A stretch of 64,000 nucleotides of DNA from Coptis chinensis (taxonomy: Eukaryota; Streptophyta; Magnoliopsida; Ranunculales; Ranunculaceae). Position numbers and translations under genes: made by a program. This document shows positions 44,719 to 57,010 of this stretch, in pieces. Each line of letters begins with the position of its first letter. The first letter of the stretch is position 1. The stretch spans positions 19,755,501-19,819,500 of the forward strand of contig CM027381.1 of assembly GCA_015680905.1 (NCBI GenBank), in the 5' to 3' direction. The notes below the pieces were generated by a model. It was not told where the DNA came from. It did no database searches and worked only from the letters and a program-made list of their open reading frames with translations.

Positions 44719-46510
44719 CGTCGTTTGTAAGTCTAGATAAGTGGTCGGTAACTACGTTTTCGACCCCTCTTTTGTCTTTTATTTCTAATGTGAACTCTTG
44801 CAGGAGAAGAATCCATCGGATTAATCTCTACTTAGCGTCCTTTTTTGCAAGAAGGTACCTAAAGGCTGCATGGTCCATGTAAACTAAAGTTTTAGAACCA
44901 ACCAAATAAGGATGAAACTTATCTAAAGCATAAATAACAGCTAAGAATTCTTTTTCAGTAGTTGTATAATTCCGTTGAGCATCGTTTAAGGTTTTACTAG
45001 CATAATAAATAACAGTGGACTTATTATCTAGTTTCTGTCCCAAGACAACACCAACTGCATAATCACTAGCATCACACATGAGTTCGAAAGGTTTAGACCA
45101 ATAAGGAGGCTGTATAATTGGTGCAGAGGTTAGGGCGGCTTTTAAAGTTTCAAAAGCCTGCTTACAGTTAAAATTAAAATCAAAGATGACATCCTTTAAA
45201 AGCAGATTAGTTAAAGGCCTAGCTATTTTCGAGAAATCTTTAATAAAGCGCCTATAAAAACCTGCATGGCCTAGAAAGGCTCTAATATCACAGATAGTCC
45301 GTGGTATAGGTAGAGTCGCTATCTTATCTAGTTTGGCCTTATCTACTTCGATGCCATCACTAGATACAATGTGACCTAGTACTATGCCTTTTTTCACCAT
45401 GAAATGACACTTTTCTCAATTTAAAACGAGGCTCTTTTCTTCACACCGTGTCAAAACCTTAGACAGGTTTGACAAACAATCTATGAAGGAGTCTCCATAG
45501 ATAGAAAAATCATCCATGAAAACTTCCATAAAGCGCTCTACCATGTCACTAAATATATGAAGCATACACCGCTGGAAGGTACCAGGAGCATTTCCAAGGC
45601 CAAAAGGCCTTCGTTTATAGGCGTACGTTCCAAAGGGACATGTGAAGGTAGTCTTTTCTTGGTCATCAATATCAATAATAATCTGAAAATAGCCAGAGTA
45701 GCCATCCAGAAAACAATAAAAAGCATGACCAGCTAGACGTTCGAGCATCTGATCTATAAAAGGTAAAGGAAAGCGATCCTTTCGTGTCATAGCATTTAAA
45801 CGTCTGTAATCAATACAGATTCTCCATTTCATAAGACCTTGTGTGAAAACATAGTCACCCTTAGCATTACGTACCATGGTAACCCCCGATTTCTTAGGAA
45901 CTACATGAATGGGACTTACCCATTCGCTATCGGAGATTGGGTATATGATACCCGCATCGAGTAATCGTAAGACTTCTTCCCTAACCACCTTTTTCATGGC
46001 AGGGTTCAAGCGATGCTGAGGTTCGCAAGAAGTCTTCGCGTTATCCTCCAAATGGATACGATGAGTGCAAACATTAGGGTCAATTCCCTTAATGTCGGCT
46101 AGGGACCAACCAATCATAGACCAATGTTCCCTAATCACCCTGATTAAACGTGTCTCTTTATCCTTAGAAAACAGAGAAGATATAATTACCGGATGACTAC
46201 CATCCGGATCAAGTTGAATATATTTTAACTCCAGGGGAAAATGTTTAAGCACTGGGGTGGAAGGAATGTCAATAGATGTTTCGTCAGGGTCCTCATCTTG
46301 CGTAATGAATACTTGCTTAGGTAGCAAGTCTTCATACTCAGTATATGGAGCAACCGAAGGGTCCACAATTGGTGTGGACTCAAGGATGGTGTTGACTTCC
46401 TCTAAGTAGGAGTCATTTACAAAATCTGAAATTCCAAAAGAAAGGAATTTATACATATGGTTTTCGGGAAACGTGTTGTTAAAATAATCTTGAGCTAAGC
46501 TCTCGATCAT
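44700..46510 (-). pseudogene. Athila 4 reverse transcriptase and RNase H
   Basis: RT: GWSLADIKGIDPNVCTHRIH, SEWVSPIHVVPKKSG, WRICIDYRRLNAMTRKDRF, FIDQMLERLAGHAF, FLDGYSGYF, QEKTTFTCPFGTYAYKRR and catalytic FMDDFSIYGDS near 45500. An in-frame TGA near 45418 (LVLN then EKCHFM) stops it; the frame continues through IRAFLGHAGFYRRFIKDFSK into RNase H ([36 protein letters not shown]). A TAG near 44833 precedes [12 protein letters not shown]. The PFGLGNAPGTFQ block has Gly where CNAP is usual. These same blocks identify Athila 3. Confidence 0.88.
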
Positions 46511-47043
46511 GTTAACCTCCCATCTATAGACGATTCTGGTAACTGTTTCATCATTTTAAAAACATTTACCTCAACAGAAAGATGGCCAAAAGATAAGGAC
46601 ATCTTACCATCGCGGCAATTTATAAGCACGTTGGTAGTTGCCAAGAAGGGACGCCCTAAGATGATCGGTATAGAGTCGTTAGCGACTTCTGTATCGAGGA
46701 TAACAAAATCTGTAGGATAGTAGAAATCCTGAACCTTAACAAGCACGTTTTCCACTACACCCTTAGGATACTTTATAGACCTGTCCGCTAACTGCAACAT
46801 CATAGTTGTAGGTTGCATTTCCTGTAGACCTATTTGTTTATACAAATAAAACGGGAGTAAGTTAACACTCACCCCCAGGTCTAATAAAGCGGTCGTCGTG
46901 TGGGAATCTCCTAAGGTGCATTTTACAGTAGGACGACCAGGGTCCTTGTACTTAACAATTCCATTATTTTCTGATAAAGTTGGGAACTGTTCAGTTAGAA
47001 AGGCGTCTTTAGGTATGTTGGTCTTACGCCTAGTAGTGCACAA
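46507..47043 (-). pseudogene. Athila 4 protease
   Basis: The frame starts in the gag-linked segment RRKTNIPKDAFLTEQF. The active site is ALLDLGVSVNLLPFYLY (D-x-G, with Val where Ala is usual). VPIILGRPFL-like sequence (SIPIILGRPFLATTNVLI) marks the second conserved protease block. It ends TAA at 46507, overlapping the start of the RT frame by four bases, which indicates a frameshift from an original single polyprotein. Confidence 0.8.
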
Positions 47044-49014
47044 CTCCTTAAGAAACTTAGCATGTTAGGTAGCTTTTTAATAGCTTCGAGAAAAGGAAGG
47101 TTTATCGTTAGATTTTTGAAAACGTTCTTAATCTCCTCAAAGTTTGTATCCCTGGTTAGCACGGCTAATTTATGGGGAAACGGTGGTTTCTCTCTATATT
47201 TAGCGTATGGCTCAACTGGATGTGTAACCTTGGGTATCTGTTTTGTAGGTTGTGGTTTAACTAGTACCTCTACAGTGGTAGGCTCTTCAGGTTCTATTTC
47301 GGTATCTAGTTCAATATCCAGTGTAGGGAGTACTAATGGGGTAACTATAGGCATAGTTACTTTGTTATCAACCACTCTTCCAGAACGGAGAGTGGTGATG
47401 GAATTTAGCTCACCTACGGTTGTAGTTTCTGTACTAGTATTACCGTTTACCTCAAAGGCTGTGTTTGCTATTTTAGGGTTTGGTATCGCTTGGCCTGGAA
47501 ACACGCCTTTTGGTTAGGCTTTCTCTTGGGCTAACTGTTGTATGCCCTGATTTATGCATTGTAAGATCTGTTGGTTTGATTGAGTCATTGTTTGGAAAAA
47601 TTGTTGGGTAACCTGTATAAAGGCGTCGATACGATCCGGTTGTGTAGGTGTAGTAGTCACAGGTGGTGCGACTGGAACTATCTCACGTTGATTATTTATG
47701 GGGGGGTTGTGATAGTTATTATTGTTAACCGGAACGATACCTCTATTGGTATTATAACTATTATAATTACCCTGACCTTATGCTTGAACTTGTCGTGGTT
47801 GCGCTTGGTTGTTATAATTATTATAATTCCCCGACCTTGTCCTTGTCTAGGTGGAGCTTGGTTATAATTGTTTGCTTGCCTAATATTTTGGTTATTAAAC
47901 CATGGAGGTGTAACTTGTTGATTGTTTCGCCAACTGAAGTTGGGATTTTGTCTCCATGGGGCATTAGGAATAGGATAGCTATTAATGGAGCAAAAACATT
48001 ATCTTGCTCTGATTGTTGTTGTTCATAGGCGAGAGGACAATAGGAGTCAGGGTGCTCAGGACTCAAACAGAAATTACATGGGTTGGAGTTGACATTCATG
48101 ACGGGGATAGGCTTTTGTTGAACAGAAATAGCCTCTACCTTTTTAGTTAGAGATTCAATTAAATTTTTAAGTTCTGGATCGGGTTTCATCTTAAACATAC
48201 CAGCGGCCTTAACTGTTGAAGAAGAACTAGCAGAGCGGGGGATATCATCACTACCCCAATTATTATTGTGCTTAGTTTGATCTTCTAAAAATTTGTAAGC
48301 CTCTGAGGCTCTTTTACTTAGGAAACTACCCCCATTCATTATGTCAAGGACATCTTTATGGTGGTGTAGAAGTCCTTTGAAAAAGGCACGAACTAACGTG
48401 TCTTTCGCTAGGTTATGATGTAGACACTCTATAAGGAGATCAGTGAAACGATTCCAAGCCTCTGAAAATGATTCATGAGGATTTTGTCGAAAGAAATAAA
48501 TCTTGGAAAGCATCTCATCCATCTTTAGGGGTGGGTAAAAATGTTCCATAAACAGCTGAACAAGTTTAGTCCACGAGTCCACAGAATTAGGCGCTTGGGC
48601 AGTTAACCAAGACGCCGCCTTATCGGCTAAGGTGAAGGGAAATACCCTCAGTTTAATTTGTTCCGCACCAACCGTAGGATGGTGGAATGTTGTAAAGACT
48701 TGTTCAATCCCACACATGTGCTGATAAGGTTTTTCATGGTCTAAACCATGAAAAACGGGTAACAAATTAAATATGTTTGGGGGGATTCGAAAATCCCCCA
48801 CTGGGTCTGCTAGAACGATGCAAGATTTAGGGCTATTGCTCAAGGCTTTGTAAAAGTCGGAGAGAGGAGTCTCTCTTTCTTCAGCCATTATGTCAGGTGT
48901 GGTGTGTGGAATAGTAGCTAGAGGTGTAGTGATTGGTATACTAGATAGACGTGTTTGTTGACGTTGACGGTTAATTACGTTCGGTGTTTTTCTCCGGCCA
49001 GACCTTAATCTCAT
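46995..49014 (-). pseudogene. Athila 4 gag
   Basis: An ATG at 49014 opens MRLRSGRRKTPNVINRQ. The capsid region includes FNLLPVFHGLDHEKPYQHM, LRVFPFTLADKAASWL and FFRQNPHESFSEAWNRF; a zinc knuckle CNFCLSPEHPDSYCP follows near 48050. The frame is lost near 47980-47820 in a Q/N-rich segment and resumes at 47504 in another frame with ITTLRSGRVVDNK, PPFPHKLA and FEEIKNVFKNLTINLPFLEA, overlapping the protease frame at 46995. The product would package element RNA. Two frameshifts are needed to read it through. Confidence 0.82.
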
Positions 49015-49505
49015 GCAAGTCTAAGTTTAAACACGACAACACTCCTAACAATCTTGATATACTAGTATAAACCTCTAACTGGAGATGCGAGGTGTGGAAG
49101 AAAAGAGTACCTGAATGCCTCCTTGCTTCGCTTACGAATAGCATCTTGTTTACGCGTGATCAGTATGTATAACAAGTTAGAACACTGAAAACTTGAAGCA
49201 ATGGAAACTTTGAAACAAACCTGAGGAAATCGGGCAATTTCAACAGTGGGCGAGCTCTGTTTGGGCGTAGGTGCGCTCCGTGTAACTTCAAGTTATAGTG
49301 TTTGAGCGCGGGTCGCGCTCGGTTTGGGCGCAGGTCGCGCTCAGGGTTCCAGGCACTTGGGCGCAGTTGCGATCCGTGTAATTTTTTGAGGAACTTTTCA
49401 ATGCTGAAACGGACAACCACAGTATGAATCAAACAAGGGTGGGTGGGTTTAATGGGACTTAAAAATGACTAATTATACTATGAAACCAAAGCTAAAGGGA
49501 ACTAA

Positions 49506-49523
49506 GATGGCAGCGGCGCCATT
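49506..49523 (-). other. Primer binding site of Athila 4
   Basis: Minus strand AATGGCGCCGCTGCCATC directly follows the 5' LTR end TTATCA. TGGCGCCG is the conserved Athila core, usually matched to tRNA-Asp; the tRNA was not checked here. Confidence 0.75.
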
Positions 49524-51010
49524 TGATAAATGTAAAAAGAGTAGTTTTACCAATGACTAAAGCTCGCGAGAACTCTAAACGCTAGTAAAACTAGAACTAT
49601 TTTCATGTATCTAATTTATCAAAGTTTTCTACTCTCAATCAAATTAAGATATAGTGGAGTAGGAAGTTTGTTCCACTCCTAGTTCTTTAGCATGAGATGG
49701 TTTCGTGTCAACTAATCAATCATAAGTCTAGTGAGAGATTTACGAGGGGAATTCTATACTACGAGGTGAATTCAATAAACAAGTTACGAATAACGAAATG
49801 ATAGAATGGTAAGGGTTTGAATCTAGATAAAGAATTAAAGGGAATTGAATCCACCTTAACTCGACTTAATCAACTAACAAAGACTCGTCGTGATCCAAAT
49901 TGAATGCTTCGCATATCAAAATAGTAATTCTAATCCCTAATTATACATGGCATCTCTACCAATCAATAACTAGCATGTGAGGTCGTCCACCCATTCTCAT
50001 GGCGAATCAACGACCTTGTAGAGTGGAATAAACTCTCACGATGATTTCTAAGTTAACAAGGATCAAGCTTCATCAAGGCTTCTTCAACCCCCTCTAATGG
50101 AGGTTTAGCCTTGATTCATACAACTATCATTTCCCATTGAATGAAAACTAGACATCATATAAAAATTCTATCTTTATGCAATTTGTCTAAACAATAATTG
50201 AAATCTTAGGTAATAACTGGGAAATGAATAACAAGTAATAAAGGAATTTAGATCTAAACAATTGTAAATGACAAAATTGAACTGAACAAGAATCTACTAT
50301 TTTATTTATCTAACCGATGAAGAACAATGATTTAAGAGTTTAATCTAAAACGAGAATTGAATTGAAACTAAACTTAATTAAAAACAATTAAAACTAGATC
50401 TAGAATTATCTATAGTTTAGGTCTAATTAGCTACCACCAACAAAGAGCTAAGCTTTTGTTTTTATATGCTTCAGATCTAAAAATCGTGCATGGGCTTGAA
50501 GCCATGTTTTGGGCCAAAAAATCGGGCCCAAAACCCAATTTTTTTAGTTCGAAAAGGGTTCTTCAGCTGGATTTGGCTTCAACAGACTTTTCGTCCACTT
50601 TTGCTCCTCTGATTGGGTCAAGACTTGGACCATTAGAAATCTCTTCCCGAGCCGGTCGTTTTGACATAAGGTAGACCCAATTTCGAGGTCTAAGTCCAAA
50701 GATACGGCCTTCAGAAGTTCTGCTGACTTTGTGTGCTGTTTCTACCCGTGTTGACTTTGACTTCTTAGCTTTTACCGGGCTTTAGAAAGACTTTGTCTCC
50801 TTGAATCTTGGCCTTTGTCACAGAACTTCTTAGCAAGCAATCCTTGCTCCTTTATCTCGCCAAAGTAGTACATTTCTGCACATAATTGACTTTACTACCT
50901 GAAATACATAAAAAACACGTAATCAGTGTTAACTCTTATTTATTACTCACATAATTGGTCTAAAAGTATGATTATTAAGGGGTTAAAACTACATTTTTGG
51001 GCTCTTATCA
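49524..51010 (-). repeat. Athila 4 5' LTR (1487 bp)
   Basis: Plus-strand reading TGATAAATGTAAAAAG to GGCTCTTATCA, co-linear with 36174-37660 and followed by the CCCTC duplication at 51011-51015. It keeps the intact TGATAA...TTATCA inverted ends that let the LTR border be fixed. Confidence 0.92.
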
Positions 51011-51577
51011 CCCTCCCAAGAGAAGGGAGATTAGCTCTTCATACTATGATATGAACACAATACGGAAAAGAATAATATTTATTGATGATAATGGTGAAAA
51101 ATGTCTGAACTTTCTTCTTTCTTAATTCTAGATCTAAGATGCAAAAACTAACTTTCCCTAGATGATGTAAACTTAGGTTTTTGTGCCTTATATATTGGCT
51201 TACATGTTCATTTGGATAAAGATTTGAATCCTATGTTTATTTGGTGTCAACCACTCTAGAATATTTGTAGAAGCAATCCTGAAAAAGTTAGATTCGGTTG
51301 GACAAGTTGGACGTGACCCACTTTCTCTGCAGGCTATTTCCCAAGCTGCAGGTTCTGACAGCTTTCAGTTTCCTAATTCTTGTGAAACTCTGAATTCTTT
51401 TCCATGTTGATCTCCTCTTCTTATGAAATCAAAATTAAGGCTTTGAAATTAGATTTAAGACTCTTCTAACTTAATTATTATCCTCTTTTAGAGTCTCACT
51501 AGATTTTGGACCCGGGCTTACGCCCAGGATCATTTAAATATTTTGTGTGTTGGAAGCGCTTTACAAAATGTCTCACA

Positions 51578-52449
51578 CAAATTTTCGAATCAGAATATAT
51601 TTTTATTGAAAACAAACCGAAATATGTTAATGAGCAGCGATTATGGTGCATAAGTACTTGAGAACTAAGGGATCAAATTGAGATAGCATCTTCACTTTGT
51701 GGTTAAGGATATTAATCCATAATTATCAAATAGAATTATCTTAAACTCGATCTAGCTTGTATAATAGTTTTCTTAGATTTATGGTGATTAGCGGCAAATT
51801 TTCGAATCAGAATATATTTTTATTGAAAATAAACCGAAATACGTTAATGAACAACGATTATGGTGCATAAGTACTTGGGAACTAAGGGATCAAATTGAGA
51901 TAGCCTATTCACTTTGTGGTTTAGGATATTCATCTATAATTTTCAAATAGAATTATCTTAAACTCGATCTAGCTTGTATATTAGTTTTCTTAGATTTATG
52001 GTGATTTAGCGGCAAATTTTCGAATTAGAATATATTTTTATTAAAAATAAACCAAAATACGTTAATGAGCAGCGATTATGGTGTATAAGTACTTGGAAAC
52101 TAAGGGATCAAATTGAGATAACCTCTTCACTTTGTGGTTTAGGATATTAATCTATAATTTTCAAATAGAATTATCTTAAACTTGATCTAGCTTGTATAAT
52201 AGTTTTCTTAGATTTATGGTGATTTAGAGGCAAATTTTCGAATCATAATATATTTTTATTGAAAATAAACTGAAATACGTTAATGAGCAGCGATTATGGT
52301 ACATAAGTACTTAGAAACTAAGGGATCAAATTGAGATAACCTCTTCACTTTCTGGTTTAGGATATTAATCCATAATTTTCAAATGGAATTATCTTAAACT
52401 CGATCTAGCTTGTATAATAGTTTTATTAGATTTATGGTGATTTAGCGGT
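51578..52449. repeat. Four tandem copies of a 218-bp repeat
   Basis: Copies start with CAAATTTTCGAAT at 51578, 51795, 52013 and 52231 (periods 217, 218, 218), and each ends with AGATTTATGGTGATTTAGCGG or a close variant. They differ by scattered substitutions of a few percent. A fifth copy breaks off at 52449. The array begins about 50 bp inside the Helitron 3' hairpin, where Helitrons often carry tandem repeats. Confidence 0.92.
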
Positions 52450-52924
52450 AAATCATCACCGCTCGGCGTATGTACTAATGTGTACAAATCACTAAAACAG
52501 ATTGATTGTTTCCATATCCTCAAAGAATACACTACTCCCACTTGAAAAGATTTATCACATGAACGTGTCCTACGAATGGGTGCCATTATATTAAATTATT
52601 CTAAAATATATAATCAACTATGCATAGCTATGAGATATGAAAATTATATTAATTACTCATTTAAATTTCTTGCACCACTCTCTATAAAAAAGAAGAATCA
52701 AATCTTGGTAAAATTCATCCACTTCTTTTTATTGTTAGGTTTAACAATAGAAGTTTGATTGAAGTTTTGTGAGAATGCCCAATGTGGCGAAGATAATATT
52801 GAAGCTACTTGAATAGCAAGGCATTCCCAATCACAATAAAAGAATTATGATAAACACAACTTAAAATGTAAAACTATATTTGTCGAGGCATTTATTCCCC
52901 CTACATATAATACAAATATGTTTT

Positions 52925-54420
52925 AGGGTTATTAGTTCAATGTATTTGCATCAAGTTTTTGATTTTCTATTAATTATTCTTTGATGTTAGTTTAATGTAG
53001 TACGTTGCATCCAGTTTCCAATTTCTCATCAATTATGCTTTAAGGTTAGTTCAATGCAATTGTATTAAGTTTCTGATTTCCCGTTAATTATTATTTAAGG
53101 ATAGTTCAGTGCAATTGCATCCACTTTATGATTTCCAGTTAGTTATTCATTAAGGTTAATTCAGTACAGTTGCATCCAGTTTTTGATGTTTCATTAATTA
53201 GTATTTGCGATTAGTTCATTGCATTTTCATCTAGGATCCAATCTCCCGTTAATTACTCTTTGAGGTTAGTTCAATACATTTGCATCTAGTTTTTGATTTC
53301 CCGGTAATTGTTTTTCTAGGTTAGTTCAATAGTTTACAATTTCTATACAATTTGCATACGCGTAAGAGTCTATTTTTATAAACTCACTTTCGTTTTGGGT
53401 TTCTAATTACTCATGTGAGAAGGCTAAAAAAATGGACATTTATGTTTTGAGGTCAGTGCGATGCAGTTACATCCAACTTCGATTTACAGTTAACTATTTT
53501 TTGAGGTTATTTCAATACATTTGCATCCAATTTCTGATTTCCCGTTAGTTAAACTCTAATTTTAGTTTAATGCAGTTGCATCCAGTTTTTTGCTTTCCGT
53601 TAATTATTCTTTGAGGTTAGTTCAATGCAGTTGCATCCAATTTCTGATTTTATGTTAATTGTTCTTTGAGGTTAGTTTAATGCATTTGCATCAAGTTTAT
53701 GATTTCTAGTTAATTATTTTTTTAGGTTAGTTCAATGTAGTTACATCAAATTTATAATTTTCCGCTAATTATTCATTTAGGTTAGTTCAGTGCAGTTTCA
53801 TCAATTTTTCAATATTTCGTTAATTAGTCTTTGAGATTAGTTCATTGCATTTGGATCCAGTTTTCGATTTTCCGTTAATAACTTTTTAAGGTTAGCTCAA
53901 TACATCTGCATCTAGTTTCTGATTATTTATGCTTTGAGGTTAGTTCGATGCAATTATATCCGGTTTTTTATTTCCCGTTAATTATTCTTTGAGATTATTT
54001 CAATGCATTTGTATTTAGTTTCCGATTTCCCACCAATTATTCTATGAGTTTAGTTCAATGCAATTGCATTCGGTTTTTGATTTTCTATTAATTATTTTTT
54101 GAGTTTAGCTCAATGCATTTGCATCAAGTTTCAAGTTTCCCATTAATTATTATATGAGGTTTGTTTGATGTATTTGCATACCGTTTCCGATTTCCCGTTA
54201 AATATTTTTCAAGGATTTGTATCAAATTTCTAATTTCCCATTAGTTATTATCTGACGTTAGTTTAATGCAATTGCATCCAATTTCTGATTTCTAGTTAAT
54301 TACTTTTTGAGTTTAGTTTATTGCATTTGCATAAAGTTTCCGATTTTTCGTTAATTACTCTTTGAGCTCAGTTATGTATTTTAATCCAGTTTCCGATTTC
54401 CTTTTAATTATCCAATGTGG
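52925..54420. repeat. Minisatellite array 1, 55-bp unit, about 26 copies
   Basis: Unit core AGTTCAATGCATTTGCATCC, then AGTTTCCGATTTCCCG, then TTAATTATTCTTTGAGG. Copies are 50-60 bp and diverged (roughly 75-90 percent). TGCATTTGCA within the core is an imperfect palindrome kept in most copies. One copy near 53330-53440 is disrupted by unrelated sequence. No coding frame. Confidence 0.9.
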
Positions 54421-54954
54421 TATGTAATACCAAATTCTACTGATCCATCTGTAGTGTCTTTGCAAACATGACATAAAAAGTAAATTATGATTGATTTACT
54501 ATGTGGGATTATCAAAGATTATCCAGTTCATGATTTCTCATTAATTATTTTTTAAATTACGCATGACTCACTATGTGAAATCTTAAAAGATTATTTACGA
54601 ACGGGTGTTGTTATATTAATTATTCTGAAAAATATTTACAAATATGTAGAACTATTATATATTAATATTATATTAATCACTCAACCAAATTTCTTATAAC
54701 GTGAAAACCTCACTCTCCATTAAAAAAAAAAAAAAAACTCACCTTTGATAAAACCCTTCAACTTCATTTTGTTGCTTAATAAAAAAAGTTTGATTGAAGT
54801 TTTGTGAGATTGCCTAATAAGGTGAAGTTCATATATATTGAAGCTACTTGAATAGCAAGGAGTTTCCAATCATACTGAAATAGATAAGATAAACATAATT
54901 TTAAATGCAAAACTATGCTTATCAAGACATTCCCACAATATATAACCCAACTAT

Positions 54955-55900
54955 GTTTTGGAGTTAGTTCAATGCATTTGCATCCAGTTTCTAATTTTAT
55001 GTTATTTATATTTTGAGGTTAGTTCAATGCAGTTGTATCAAATTTTCAATTCCCATTATTTATTTTTTGAGATCAGTTCAATACAGTTGCATCCAGTTTC
55101 TGATTTCTCGTTAATTATTCTTTTCGGTTAGTTCAATACATTTGCATCAAATTTCTAATTTTCTGTTAATTGTTCTTTGAGGTCAGTTCAATGCATTTGC
55201 ATCTAGTTTCTGATTTCCTGTTAATTATTCTTTGAGATTAGTTTAATGCATTTGCATCCAGTTTCTGATTTCTCGTTTATTATTTGATAAAGTTACATTT
55301 GCATCTAGTTTCCGATTTCCCTTTAACTATTGTTAGAGGTTAGTTCAATGAATTTGCATCTAGTTTCCCATTTCCCGTTAATTATTTCTTGAGGTTAGTT
55401 CAATGCATTTGCATCCAGTTTATTTTTTGAGATTAGTTCAGTGCAGTTGCATTCGGTTTCTGATTTCCCGTTAATTATTTTTTTAAGATTAGTTCCACAC
55501 ATTTACATCATGTTTCCAATTTATAATTAATTTTTCTTTGAGGTTAGTTCAATGTAATTGCATCTAGTTTCGATTTCCCGTTAATTTAATCTTTGAGGGT
55601 TAGCTCAATGCATTTGCATCTAGTTTCCGATTTTCTGATAATTATTTTTTTATGTTAGTTTGATGTATTTGCATCCAAATTTTGATTTTCCGTTAATTAT
55701 TCTTTGAGGTTAGTTTAATGCAGTTGTATCCATATTCTAATTTTCTATTAATTAATTTTTAAGATTAGTTTAATGCTTGTATTTGCATCCAGTTTCCGAT
55801 TTCCCCTTAAATATTATTTGAGATTAGTTCGATGCATTTACATCCAGTTTTTAGTTCCCCATTAATTGTTTTTTGACGTTAGTTTCATTCAGTATTATTT
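54955..55900. repeat. Minisatellite array 2, 55-bp unit, about 18 copies
   Basis: Same unit as array 1. The stretch before it (about 54590-54955) is homologous to the stretch before array 1 (about 52550-52925), sharing AAGTTTGATTGAAGTTTTGT and TTGAAGCTACTTGAATAGCA. So a block of spacer plus array was duplicated as a whole. The array runs out in T-rich sequence at about 55900. Confidence 0.9.
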
Positions 55901-56676
55901 TTTTTTTTAAATATTTGTCATTATTGCTTTGCAGTTATTTTTTTTTTTTTTTTCTATTATATATTTTGTAATGTTATTTTTTGTATAATTATTTTTAACT
56001 ATGTTTGGAGGCCGTGTTAAGGATATATTCGAAATAAGTTGGTGCTTTATCATAGATACTAAAATTGTATGATTTGTAATAGGGAATTAGTTTATACAAA
56101 TCACCTATTTTTTAGCAATTTTTTTTATTTGATAAAATATATAAGAATTAGAACACTAAAGGTGTTTGATTCGTAATAGGAAATTACCTTTTACAAATCA
56201 CCTATTTTTTAGAATTTTTTTTTATTTGATCAAATATATTGTTACAACCCTTTTCCTACTACAAGCACTAACCCCTAGCTCTCAGACACTTGTTACAGTT
56301 CCAATCTCTTTCCTCTCACTATTTTCTCTCTTCAGACACTATTCTCTCTTCTTTTCGGATGGCTGCCTCCCCCACCCCTTCTTCCCTTCACTTTCTCTTT
56401 ATATCCTTTCCTTTCTTCATCCGGGCCCTCCACCTGTCCCTCCATCTCGCGGTCTCCTTCTCTACGCGTGTAGGGTTTCCGTACTGCGACCACGTGACTT
56501 AGCCCCGATCCAGTACGTCGCGGCATGCTATCTTTCGTTAACTCGGGCGCATCCTCTCTTTGATTCTTTGGGCCCCCAATACTACCACTACATATATAAG
56601 AATTGGAAATACACTCAAACTCTCCAAAGAGGTTCTATGTACGTGAGATTGTAGGCTATTAGAAAACACTATCTTT
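55901..56676. other. 5' portion of the Helitron, no recognised gene
   Basis: T-rich tracts, then a 97-bp direct duplication (units at 56071 and 56168, GATT(C/T)GTAATAGG and CAAATCACCTATTTTTTAG), then a C/T-rich segment (56240-56600). An open frame at 56166-56654 has no family motif and lies in biased sequence; it is not called as a gene. Confidence 0.55.
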
Positions 56677-57010
56677 CATATTAGAGTGGCACATAGGAGA
56701 GAAAAAAAGCTAACTCTCATATTATAGTGCCACATAGGAGAGATAAAATCTTCCATTAGATGTCTCTGCTTTAGTATGATTAGGCTTGACACTTATAGAG
56801 ACAAATATGATGTTTTTACCCTAGGCCTTTAGCTGTAATTCCCAGTGACTCCTTTTTGACTTGTTTGATTTTGTTTTCTTCCATATTTCACATTTAGGTT
56901 AGTTGACCTGCAAAAACTCAAATTGCATCATATTAGAATATTTGAATATAAAATGGAGACTAACATACACATAATTCGGGATATAAATCATTATTTTTAA
57001 GCACTTATCA

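Larger units (their letters stand above)
36174..51010 (-). mobile_element. Athila element 4, complete structure (14.8 kb)
   Basis: Equal LTRs of 1487 bp (36174-37660, 49524-51010) with inverted termini TGATAA...TTATCA (TTATTA in the left copy) are flanked by CCCTC at 36169-36173 and 51011-51015. Minus-strand order: 5' LTR, primer site, gag, protease, RT, RNase H, integrase, two env-region ORFs, polypurine tract, 3' LTR. LTRs are about 96-97 percent identical by eye. Coding lesions are few (one or two stops per gene and some frameshifts), so it is the best preserved large element here, although not intact. Confidence 0.92.
51499..56743 (-). mobile_element. Non-autonomous Helitron, 5.2 kb
   Basis: On the minus strand the 3' end reads GGGCGTAAGCCC (a 4-bp-stem hairpin, 51514-51525), 11 nucleotides, then CTAG (51502-51499) followed by T, the Helitron terminus. 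The proposed 5' end is TCTCTCCTATGTGGCACTAT at 56743 preceded by A, so the insertion is between A and T as expected and there is no target duplication. A second copy of the 5' end lies 41 bp inside (56677-56702). No Rep/helicase gene is inside; the cargo is tandem repeats. The surrounding LTR sequence reads on across it. The 3' end is firm, the 5' end less so. Confidence 0.68.
35368..57010 (-). mobile_element. Solo Athila-type LTR, split by two later insertions
   Basis: The outer ends read (minus strand) TGATAAGTGC...GATTTTTCA, i.e. TG...CA, and are flanked by GCAAG at 35363-35367 and 57011-57015, a 5-bp target duplication inside chromovirus pol. Without the nested Athila (36174-51010) and Helitron (51499-56743), the remaining 35368-36173, 51016-51498 and 56744-57010 sum to about 1556 bp with no coding sequence. 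That is close to the 1487-bp LTR of the nested Athila, so this is best read as a solo LTR formed by unequal recombination. Confidence 0.65.

Noticed and set aside
52925..55900. CRISPR array or regularly spaced repeats
   Set aside because: Units are contiguous and diverged with no unique spacers, and the context is a plant nuclear genome. It is a minisatellite.
56166..56654. 162-codon open frame as a host gene
   Set aside because: C/T-biased composition, no known domain, inside the inferred Helitron, no clear promoter or introns.
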